This document shows, piece after piece, positions 21,919 through 33,679 of a DNA stretch of 64,000 nucleotides. The stretch is from contig JACKQL020000004.1 in assembly GCA_018296165.2 (NCBI GenBank), forward strand, positions 1,240,001 to 1,304,000, given 5' to 3'. Position 1 is the stretch's first letter. Each line of letters starts with the position of its first letter. Both the position numbers and the translations under genes were made by a program. The notes under the pieces were generated by a model, which was not told the origin of the DNA, searched no databases, and saw only the letters and a list, made by a program, of their open reading frames with translations. The stretch comes from Termitomyces sp. T153 (lineage: Eukaryota > Basidiomycota > Agaricomycetes > Agaricales > Lyophyllaceae).

Positions 21919-24486
21919 ATGGCCAGATCGCTTCCCAGTAATACCAGGGCTATTCAGCTCGCCATTTTCATCGCGTTTGGTACGTCTACCATCAGCGGTC
22001 AGTCAACTCTAATGTCAAGTTCTAAACATCATCCTAGGTGGTAAGCATGCGACCTATCGTTTGATTGGACAGGTAAACAGTCTTCTTCTCTGGCAGACAT
22101 TGATCTGATGCATTCCAGAATAATAACATTGATTCCTAGGCTTCTTGTTCGGTTATGACATTGGTGTCATTTCGGTTGGTTTCCCCGCCTTTCAAGGAAT
22201 TCTCAGCGATGAAACGATATATAATAGGGATGTTTAATCATGCCAGACTTCATTGATCGTTTCGGTGAAATAGGACCCGATGGGGCGAAGTTCCTGTCGA
22301 GTTCTAGGCAATCCATCATAACGTCACTTTTATCTGCTGGGTCAGGAAAATTTCTACTTCGCAAAGGTTTCTCTGAAATTGAGTGTGTCCTGTAGAACGT
22401 TCGTGTAAGTCACTTGTTACTTTTGCTAGCGTTTTTTCCATAAGTCTCGGAAGTGGAGCACTGGCCCAGGCATTCACCTCTGATCGCTTTGGACGTCGTG
22501 GTTCCATCCTCATTTGGGCTGCTATTTTCACGATTGGAGTCGCTGTTCAAACGGGTACCACATTTTCCATCGTCCAAATCACTATTGGTCGTTTCATTGC
22601 TGGACTTGGCGTTGGTGCACTCTCAGGTACGGTAGGCGAAACATCATTTGCTTTGATACTCAATCATAAGGTTGACTGTAGCAATTGTCCCGTTGTACAA
22701 TGGTGAGACTGCACCGAAAGCACTCAGAGGTACTTTCTTAGTACTCTACCAATTACAAATCATCATTGGGTATGATCAAGTCATCCCCGTCCTATTTCTG
22801 ATTCCCATCTCATAAATAATGCCTGTAGGATATTCCTCAGTTATATACTCGATCTCGCGACACACAGCATTAAGAATTCGGCTTCCTGGAGGGTTCCTGT
22901 TGGGCTCCAATTGGTTTGGGGCCTCATCCTGTTATCCGGCATTTTCTTCTTGCCCGAGTCGCCGTACGTGCAATCCATCATTGCATGTGATATTCTGAAA
23001 GATTGACGCATTCTCCAGTCGTCATCTCTTGGGACGTGATAGAGAAACAGAAGCTCGGACGGTAATTGCAGAGTTGAATGCAGTTCCGGAGAGTGATCCC
23101 CTAGTTGACGAGATTGTTGAAGAGCTCGACTTCGCTATCAAGGCAGAGAACGAGGGGGGCAAGGCAACTTGGGCAGAGTGCTTCTCCACTAGAAACAATC
23201 TGTGGAAGCGTACCGGGAATGGTATGATGCTGCAATTCATCCAGCAACTCAATGGGCAAAACTTTTATTGTACGCCATACCTTGATACTGATTTTCCTCG
23301 CTGACATGATTTCTAGATTATTACGGGGACACGTTCTTCCAGAGTGCAGGAACAGAGTAAACCACAACCTCAACTCTATGATCTTTGTTCATCATTATCC
23401 AGATTATCGCCCTATGTCATCCAAGTGATCCTCGGCGCAGTTTCTGTTGTGGGAACTGTCCCTGCACTGGTGCGTTCACTTATTGTGGATGAGAAGTCAA
23501 GTTTGGCCCATTCTTCTCCACAGCGTTTGATAGAGACTTGGGGTCGACGTCGCGTGAGTGACCTATCATAGAAGATTTTTCCATTCAATGACGACTTCAT
23601 AGTCCCTCCTTACGGGAGCTCTGCTTGAGGCTGCCTGTTCAATCATCGTCTGTTCACAAAATGTCAAAATCTCTGACTATCCGCTGATGGACTAACATGT
23701 TTCAGGCTGGACTTGCTGGACATTTCACACTTGCACCGACAGGCACACAAAAAGAGTTGCTCACCTCTCGGAACAAACGAGGAGGTAAGTTGGCGTGATT
23801 ATTGATTCACTTGTTGTCTACATTGCGCCCATCTCAGGTGATACACTTATCGCGTTTGCTGTGCTACACGTTTTCTCTTACTCGATGTTCTGGGGGCCAA
23901 CCCCGTATGTTGCTGCTATATCTCGAATTTTACTGCCAGACTTAATAGATTCCTACTGTAGATGGGTTTATCTCGGTGAATCCTTCCCCCTTCGTGTTCG
24001 CCCAAAAAGTATTGCGTTAGGCAGCGCAACCAACTGGTGAGTCCTAACTTCTTGCTGTGGCATGCCCCGATCTCTATGCTGTTCATTAGGCTGTGGAACT
24101 TTCTATTGTCATTCTTTGCGCCCAGGATTGCTCAACGGTTCGTATTTTTATTCGTCTGTTATTGTTCAGCAACTGAGCCTGCACCTCAGCATTGGGCCGC
24201 TCATTCTGCTGATCTTCTTCGGAATGCTTCTCTTTGGCTATGTCTATGTCTATCTTTTCATCCCTGAAACCAAAGGCCTTAGTCTTGAAGAGGTAAAATG
24301 CATCACCATCATGTTTGAACAGGACTGACTGCATTGGTCCCGCTATCCCAGGTCGATGAACTGTATCGATCTGGAGTCAAACCCTGGAACTCAGCTGACT
24401 GGAAACCACATTTGACCGATCAGCTCCACAAGGAGCATCCTGCTGAAACAAAGCACGTTGAAGATATGGAAAAACAAAGTGTGTAG
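21919..24486 (+). CDS. MFS sugar (hexose) transporter, Hxt-like
   Basis: Twelve-helix sugar:H+ symporter of the plasma membrane, about 530 residues. The start MARSLPSNTRAIQLA leads into the first helix. Motifs seen: GGFLFGYDIG (with a microexon), LSSSRQSIITSLLSAG, DRFGRRGS, GRFIAGLGVGALS, VPLYNGETAPKALRG, LPESPRHLLGRDRE, QQLNGQNFYYYYGD, ETWGRRRSL and the C-terminal PETKGLSLEEVDELY. PESPR and PETKG are signatures of the sugar porter family. Early exons are 21919-21979, 22038-22040 (3 nt), 22140-22174, 22228-22340, 22396-22404 (9 nt), 22454-22626, 22682-22769 and 22829-22963, then 23019 onward with further introns. It ends MEKQSV at the TAG at 24484-24486, 78 bp from the stop of the convergent DUF5695 gene. 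The specific sugar cannot be told from the sequence. Confidence 0.92.
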
Positions 24487-24564
24487 GTCAGACCAGTATA
24501 TAGTTTGGACGCACGATATTTGGATGACAAATTATCGATACTACTTTCCCTTTTGCATTGCCCC

Positions 24565-27536
24565 TTACATTGCCAATGTGAGAGTCCCTGAGCCAGAAGT
24601 AAAAGGCACAGTGTACGCCCCTGCATCAAATGCTAAGTTCGCCGTTGGTTTGAGAAGTGCGACTCCGGAAAGCATGGCCTTTTGTTCGATCACCAGACGG
24701 CCATTGGGTGCAGCTGCAGTACCTGTCACGCCGTCAGGAACTGCAGTTATAGTGATGATTACTGTTTGAGCAGATGGGTCATAAGAGACCAAGGAGAAGG
24801 CGCCAGCATCTACGGAGAGGAGTGTTCCAAGGGCGGCAATATATACACGACGACGGGCAGAGTCACGTATCTGCACTTGAACGGAAGGTGAGGTCGATAT
24901 AACATTCCCTCCAAAGGCTTGCCATCCGAAATCTGGGTGATTGACGATAAAAGTTCCAATTCCCATGGAATGCCCAGAAAAGTTAGGACCATAGTCTCCA
25001 GAATATGCGTCCCATTTCAAGGTATCTGGGAAAGAGTGGAATGATGCGGATGCGAAACCGCCCTGGTCGATATTGGAAAGTGGGCCGCTGAGACCGCCAT
25101 ACCCCACACGTAGTAGGTAATAATCAGTTGGAGAAGCTTCGAATGCAGATATCAAGGGAAGAGCATTCAGACCACTGCCATAATGATGGATCTGACGCTC
25201 AATTCGCTGTAATTTCCCTCCATATATGTTGTCCCTAACGCAGAGAAATCAGAATATGTAGATGGGCCTGGTCAATTGAACTTACCAATAACGTCGAGCA
25301 TTTCCGTTGTATCCCCAATGGGGGATGAGGGGTTGATATGCAAGGATAGAGTTCAGGGCGTTTGTAGCGGTTGTTGTGTCATTGAAATATGTGGCCCATA
25401 GATAAACGCCCTCCTGACCAGTTGAATCCCACGCCATTTCAGACCCAAACCTTGAAAGGCAAACTTTGAGTAGACGAGACGATCGATCACGCACACTACT
25501 CACGGATATCGTTCTCCAGCCCAGACATTTTCTCTGGCCCGCATTCTACTTTCGATGAGGGTCGCATTGACCGTGAGGCCCTCGCGTTTGAGATCGTTCA
25601 GAAGATAGCGAATCACGGTTTCACCCATAAGCCCATCGTTTGCAAAACCAACGCGACCACCGGTCATTATGTCGACCGTGAAAACGGCCTGGTTTAGATA
25701 CCACTGCCAAGTCTGAACGCTAACAAGGGAGGGATAATTACGAGCAACACGGTAGAGTGCCCAATAAGCAGCAGCAACGTGAACATAATCATACGCGCGA
25801 TCGGTGGCGAAAGATTCTGCCCTGTTCCAAGACCACCAGTTTCCCCAAAAGATAGTAGTTGGGTATGGATATGAGGGCAGAAGAGTAGGTTCGTAAAAGT
25901 AGACGGACTGATGACAAAGGTCACCTCAGTGAAATGAAAAGCCACTTAGTATGTTTTTACCTTTTTTACAGTTCCTGAGGGTGAAAATCAGAAAAAAGCT
26001 TCAGTAACAAGGTAATTGATTGAGCAGCATACCATTCTCGTTCTGTATGGATCCCCATAGAATTTCTGTCGCAAATTGTTCTAATTTCGCGACCTCCGCT
26101 GCATTTGGCTGGACAAATTGTTTCATAGTCGCTGCCAGCCATGAGCCAGCACCAGCTTCGTCACTCAAACCTGGAATCCAGGCTCTTGGATCGTCTTTGA
26201 CTACTGCATCTACTTCGCGATCGTAAGATATTACGGATGGTGACCTAAGGAAAGGATCAGTGGTAGAATTGAACCATTGCGAGGTAGTCAAGAAATCTCC
26301 TAGGTCGCCAATTGCTTGGGTAGCACCATTTGTCATGTAGTAATGGACAGTCTGCAATGTACCATCTGTATATGTGATTGACAGACGGGCGCGTCCCCAT
26401 ATACGAGGAGTGATAGAGTACCCCACCCAACCCGCGGTTTTTGCGTCGGTGTTTGTAGACCATGTTAATGCGCCAGCAGGGCTAACACTGATAGACTGCA
26501 CCGCGGAAGAATAGTTCAAAAACAACTTTCCAACCTGATCCATAGGAAGGATGTAGCCAGGAATACCGACTGCGACAGGACGATTAGCGCTCCTGACTGT
26601 TCGTTCAATATCTCGAATCGAAGGAGCTAGGCGAAATTGCACTCCATAGGTACGAGTCTGGCCAGGCTGAAGGGTTACAGATGTGGCGGCATTCCAAGGC
26701 GTTACTGCGGACCATTCGTTTTGAGCATACGCCAAAGTATGAAACTGCCATTCGTATAAACCCTCAAACGTCTGCGATTGATAGAAAGGATCAGCTGAGG
26801 TAGATTCTGGAAGAAACCTCCATCCTTCAAGAGGCGACTGTCCAACTGGAAGGACAACAAGAGGGGGAAGAGTGCCGAGAAGAGGAGTCACTTGAACATA
26901 GCCTGCATCTTGTCCGATATATGGGTCAAACAAGCTGCATAGTGTATTCGTTTGGGCGGCAGTACGGTCAGTGAAGATCTGTTTCAAAAAGGAATTACAT
27001 CTCGTAAACGAAGATTTGACCGAACGCACATTGTTAAACTCAAGGGGAATACCAAGCGCGCCAATCTCGACTGCAGTAGTCTGAGAGTTGGTGACGTCAA
27101 ACAAAAGCTGAAGAATGTTGTCTTCAACAATCCAACGACGGGTAATGTTCAATAAGGATGACGTGGGTAACGTAGGGGTGAGATTGGCAGCTGCCAACGT
27201 CGTCCCCGACGTTGATATGGCAGTGACTGGACTTCTGGCAGTTGAAGTGTCTCCGCTGACCCACGTGGTAGAGCCGACCTTGCGCGCACGAAAGGTCAAA
27301 TCTCCCAGATGATATTGACCATTACTCTGGCGCTTTGCCATCATATCTCCAGGAATGAAATCAAACGAGGAACCGACTGGCCTCAATGAGTACAAAGTTT
27401 GAGAATCCTTGACCAGCTCAATAGAAAAACCCGGCGAGGTCAAGTTCAGAAAACCATGGGACAATCCAAGCTGAGCCCCTACAAGTTTCCCGGTCAAAAG
27501 AGATATACTACAAGCCAAGAAACTCCTCAAGTTCAT
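24565..27536 (-). CDS. Secreted DUF5695-family protein, possible carbohydrate-active enzyme
   Basis: Exons 27536-26033, 25924-25504, 25450-25286 and 25234-24565 sum to 919 residues plus stop. The N-terminus MNLRSFLACSISLLTG followed by KLVGAQLG is a typical signal peptide, with cleavage likely after GA. The mature start LGLSHGFLNLTSPGFSIEL, and later WWSWNRAE, MGETVIRYLLNDL and SGLNALPLISAFEA, match what I recall of fungal DUF5695 proteins, which are large and extracellular with a supersandwich-like N-half and a helical-barrel-like C-half resembling glycoside hydrolases. Several NxS/T sites fit secretion. The function is unproven; the neighbouring sugar transporter makes polysaccharide use plausible. 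Family assignment is from memory. Confidence 0.82.
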
Positions 27537-28517
27537 TGTGGCTCAGGATATTTGTTCGTCAAGGTTGGACTTCAGAGGCTGACGTATCCTGGAGGTATAT
27601 ATACCAAGAAAGATCATATTTTGATTTGCCCAACCCAAGACCTTCCGGAGGTCCTCATGACGCATTCATGTGATGCCGGACCGCCATCTGCGCGAAGCGA
27701 CCATACTTTATGAGCTATAATGAGCGAAGAACCTCAGGATTCGTAGGGCATGTGTCATTGGGGTACGCCTTGAATGATCGTCGGACAGTCGGAAGTCATT
27801 GTATTGGACGATGTCCTAAATCATGCATTGGGCTAGGCGAATATACATTGAACCCTGTATTTCTCACAGAACGCTCCACAATCATTGCTCCTCTGGATAC
27901 CAACTTTCAATAAAGCAGTGAATCGAAGGGAGCCACTATACTCGGAGTAACTTACCAAGTAGAACAAGCATACTCCGAGGTTATGACATTCCGAGATCTT
28001 GTGTCAGTTGCATCCAAATTTACTATTCACTCTCACTGTTTTTAGGAGCACGTGTTTATCATCAATTGGAGGCGATTGTAAAGAAGGCCTGTCTCTCCAA
28101 ACTTTAGGCCCAGTGCGGGAACATCGAGGATCGATTTGTGAGCTCCGAATTGTCAAATCTCAAGCATACTTACTATTCAATCATTTGATATTCGGGATTC
28201 AGGGGATACCTTCAAGCCTGAGTGAGGAGGAGACGTCTCCTTGCTGGCTTAAGTCGTAGACTACTATGTCAACCGGTAGTCGAAAGTTAAGACAGTTTGC
28301 TTCAGGAAAACTTCAAGTCTGGGAGATGTTCGTGGTTGGCAGGCCCGCGACCGCCTGCGAGGGTTTGTTCGGTGTCTCCGGAGCGGGAGGAGCCGGTCAT
28401 TGGTGTCACTTGCATCAAACTCTGGTCAAAGTCCAAAGTGGTGCGCTGGGAGGACGGCTCCAGATTGTGCAATCACGTGATCCCAGTGCAAGGGCAAGAT
28501 TATATTTTCGGCATCCT

Positions 28518-28534
28518 CTCTCCGGACCGGAGAG
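28518..28534. promoter_or_regulatory. Palindrome with CGG-N-CCG core
   Basis: The bases ctctccgg and ccggagag form perfect 8 bp arms around a single central a. The centre, CGGaCCG, has the inverted CGG triplets favoured by Zn2Cys6 factors, though a 1 bp spacing is unusual. It lies about 1 kb upstream of the secreted-protein gene and 430 bp upstream of ASK1. A regulatory role is inference. Confidence 0.35.
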
Positions 28535-28612
28535 CCGGTCACTAAAAATCACATCACGCGGCAAGCGCACGCCATCAGGATTTTACGACCATGTCGTCCT
28601 GTATCTCTTGCT

Positions 28613-28651
28613 AAGACCTAAACCTAACTTCACTTCGTTTGGCTAGGTCTT
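28613..28651. repeat. Solitary hairpin related to the 8.9-9.1 kb array
   Basis: The arms aagaccta and taggtctt pair around a loop containing cttcacttcgtttgg. The array at 8923-9145 has cactttgtttgg in the same place, so the CpG retained here is TpG there. It is followed by a T-rich run. Confidence 0.65.
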
Positions 28652-28964
28652 TTTATTGACTCAAACACATAGTATTATGATTCATTGCAACCTATGTGTT
28701 GGAAGTATTGTCACAATGCGATAGTACACAGCATGATCAAGGCATGATTCCGAGTTTCTGCCGGAATGATTATGGTTCAATGATCTTCATGTACTTTTTT
28801 ACGAGAAATTAAGAAATTATTCCATGCATGGATTATTGTAAACAGTAGAACATATGATTCATCTGTTTTCTTTGTCACTCTCACGCGTTTGTCACTTGTG
28901 ACTTAACGCGTCTATGCACCCTCAGGACTGAGGCCTGAGGACTCACTCCAACTTTGCAACATCT

Positions 28965-31038
28965 ATGGATTCGCGAACAAGAATTCCCGAGAATCCTGCT
29001 AGATGGAGACCAAATCCAGATCCTGCCTCAATAGCTGTCCCAGGACTTGACACTTCGGCTCCAGTCCTCGACCAGATCGAACAGATGGAACAGCTGATCA
29101 CACTGAAACTTCAGGTTCTTATTATGTTGCCTCCTTCTGGATTGTGTTGACCCCAATGTATAGAATATCGACGCAAATTTTGCAAAAATACATCATCTTC
29201 TTGCAAACAAAGTTCTGCCTGCACTTAAGCGATATGCAGTTTCAACAGAGCCTGTTCGAGAGGCAGCCAAGGTGATAGGGCCACAAATACAGATATCAAA
29301 ACTTTCCTTATTTTTTCTCTAGTTCTGGACGTCATTCTACGAGCAGGCTGCGCAAATCAAAATCCCGACTTTTGATGATTATTCCACTGTCAATGAAGAA
29401 TCTCAACAGCCAGAGATGACCTCGACCTCGACAATGCAGGACCAATCCTTGGAAACATCATCTTCATTGTCGAAATCCCATCATATAGAGTCTAGCATGA
29501 CGTCCACCAATGTGTCCTTCAGGCCTGGTCAAGACGCCTTCTCCTCTACTCCAGCAACTACGCGTATGACAAGATCGTACAGGACCTCATTAGAGGAGTC
29601 CGAAGATGAAGCCTCATGGAATGCTTCTCTGGATCCATCTATGATCAGGAAGAGCCAATTTTCAGCCTCTCAGCAAGGATCTATTGTAGAGGATGCGACC
29701 ATCCTTGAGTATTCAAAAGCAGAGCAGGGTCCATCGATGCATATTGATAAACCTACCCAAATCCCAACACAAAGAGAAAGTCGACTTCAACCTCATGACG
29801 AGAAAGGGAAGGCTAGAGACACTAACGAACCACTCCTCCACAATGTTTTGCGCCATAGTCTCTACCCAATCGACACTTCCTCAGCGAGCGCGATCTCTGC
29901 AGTTACTTCGCCTCTTAAATACAGAGGAAAGCCCAAGACGCCAGTGCCGAAGAAATTTAATCCCTTCCTTTCGCCTGATAAGGATCCTTCTCAATGGGAT
30001 GGCATTGTTGATCTTACAGACTCATCTGCTATGACCCCTCAAAGGTTCAGGAAGAACAAACTCACATCATCTCATCAAACCCCTGCTCGGGAGGCTGATG
30101 ACGACTCTTTCGATGGATTGCCTCCAGGCATGTCACCTCCAGTCTTGATGTCTCCAGCTCGTCCACCACGTTCGACGGCTGAACTTGGCTTCCTGAAATT
30201 AGGCCAAACCCCAAGACGGGATGCCTCAGTCAGGATCACACGAGATCTGGTGAGGGACGTTCAGTTTAGGAGTGGCAATGCGTCCAGAGATGGTCATTTC
30301 CACAGCAGAAATGAATCGACGATGAGCACTATGCCCACTCCACCTTCTCTCTCACGGTACCGTCGCGACGACACGAGCGATAGTATTGTTATTGACTCTA
30401 GCCTGGAGAGCATGATGCGGAGGGTTGGCTTGAATGTGCCCTCTAGCGTCAGCACCACCGGCTCAACTCCTGGTCTGCGACTCCGGTCGCATGGATCCTT
30501 GAAAACAAGCGAACTGATTTCAGATGATCCTGCTACATCTTCACCGATCTTTGATGAAGAAACCATCACCCCAGTCCATCAGCATGAAGACTTGGGTATG
30601 GATTCTGATTCTGATTCTATGGATGAAATCAACAACACCGCACACCCATCCCATGCATTCCTCATGGCGTCCGCAGGAGCCCGCGACGATTCAGACGATT
30701 CCTTTGGTTCCAATCATTCTAGCGACTCTCTCAATGATGAAGGCGCCAACCCGGATTTCGCTCCCGTCCATCCCTTCGCAGGCAGTGTTGAAAATGACGG
30801 TTTTGATGATTCTTATGACGATGAGATGTTTGATCACCTTCATGGGGAGGTGCAGGAAGAGACTTTGTTCGGGGTGCCACCTCAACAGCGTATGCAAGCT
30901 CAACAGCGTTCAAACCCAGGTAATGCAGGTCAGGGTTTGCGAATGTTGGGTGAAGATTTGTTACAGGACACTATTGCCATTGGATCTCAAATCGATCGTA
31001 TCGAGAATAGCCCCACGCCTGCCCCGAGTCGTGAATGA
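28965..31038 (+). CDS. ASK1: DASH complex subunit Ask1
   Basis: Component of the DASH/Dam1 ring that couples kinetochores to spindle microtubules. Exons 28965-29114, 29164-29271 and 29323-31038. The conserved N-terminal domain reads DQIEQMEQLITLKLQNIDAN, then FAKIHHLLANKVLPALKRYA and REAAKFWTSFYEQAAQIKIP, which matches Ask1. The rest is long, acidic and Ser/Thr/Pro-rich, with several S/T-P sites that would suit Cdk phosphorylation. The C-terminal motif EEETLFGVPPQQR-like region is unusual in being partly duplicated downstream of RVB2. Length about 657 residues, longer than the yeast protein, as is common in basidiomycetes. It ends IENSPTPAPSRE, 198 bp before the first ATG of RVB2. Confidence 0.88.
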
Positions 31039-31190
31039 TGTTAATTTGTAACTGTGAACCTATGTATAGATCATTTATGGATTCTCCGCTGCTTGAAGTT
31101 GTCCTTACCTGTATTCTGTGAGAATCCGTACCAAAATATTGGTATGGAAAAATCCTGTTCTTTTTTCAACTCGAAAGGACACGAGAAGAA
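30837..31190 (+). repeat. Source copy of a decayed direct duplication (ASK1 3' end plus downstream DNA)
   Basis: This covers the last about 65 codons of ASK1 and about 150 bp beyond. It aligns with 33335-33660. Shared words include agagactttgttcgggg, gcgaatgttggg, gatcgtatcgagaatag, tcatttatg and aaaaatcctgtt. The pair flanks RVB2 in direct orientation. Confidence 0.85.
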
Positions 31191-31235
31191 CTTTTTCTTT
31201 GTTTGGCCCGAAAACAGACGCGTTATTCTCCAACC

Positions 31236-33025
<1,790 letters not shown>

Positions 33026-33334
33026 AAGACTGGGTGTAGGGCTAAAAGACTAGACAGTGTGTTGTATGTATCTTTGTACCATATAATTTCTTGAACCTAT
33101 TTGACGCCTACGCCATGAAAATCTTCCATAGTCCATGGCTAAGTATTCTGGAATCCCATGATATTCGTAAATTTACGACTCTGGAACTAGATCGATAAAG
33201 TCAACAAGATTACCGATGCTGTTTAGGGAAGCCTGAAAAGAGAGCGACGCCACGGAACGCCCTCAAAGAATCTTTAATAGTCGATGAATATTGCATCTAT
33301 CTTCCCACCCAGGAATTCGAAAGCATCAAACACT
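33026..33334. other. RVB2 downstream region
   Basis: No gene seen. It holds the 3' end of RVB2 and leads into the duplicated ASK1 fragment. Confidence 0.4.
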
Positions 33335-33660
33335 AACCCTGCACCTCGATCGCCTTTGTATGGAGGTGCAAGAAGAGACTTTGTTCGGGGGTGCCACCGT
33401 AACTGTGCAAACCCAATACTGTTCGAATGCAAATAATGCAGGTCAGGATTTGCGAATGTTGGGCGAGGATTTAAATATTTATTACAGGACACTATAGTAT
33501 TGTCATTGGGTCTCAGGTCGATTGATCGTATCGAGAATAGTCTGGGCCCGTCAATGACGTATCATTTATGATTTGTTTGCTGCTTGTTGTTTTGTGGGAA
33601 TCCGTCCTGGAGATATTGGTACGAAAAAATCCTGTTTTTTTTTCAGCTCAACAGGACGCC
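33335..33660 (+). pseudogene. Truncated, decayed duplicate of the ASK1 3' end
   Basis: Recognisable remnants of the ASK1 C-terminus (MEVQEETLFGGATV, then NAGQDLRMLGEDL) are followed by frame-shifted bases and by the non-coding downstream sequence of ASK1, ending in a T-rich run and aacaggacg. Small indels and substitutions break the frame, so it is not translated as Ask1. It ends 20 bp before the stop codon of the convergent dynactin gene and thus lies in the shared 3' region of RVB2 and that gene. Confidence 0.85.
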
Positions 33661-33679
33661 AGCATGGCAGATCATTAAG

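Larger units (their letters stand above)
27537..28964. other. Gene-free region between the DUF5695 and ASK1 genes
   Basis: No convincing gene in 1.4 kb. An open frame at 28266-28646 (+) spans repeat sequence and is not believed. The region contains a direct repeat of about 28 bp (near 28374-28402 and 28518-28545), an inverted repeat at 28518-28534, and a hairpin at 28613-28651. The left third must hold the promoter of the secreted-protein gene. Confidence 0.5.

Noticed and set aside
28266..28646. Plus-strand open frame of 126 residues
   Set aside because: It runs through a repeat pair and ends in the hairpin repeat; composition is irregular and no domain is visible.
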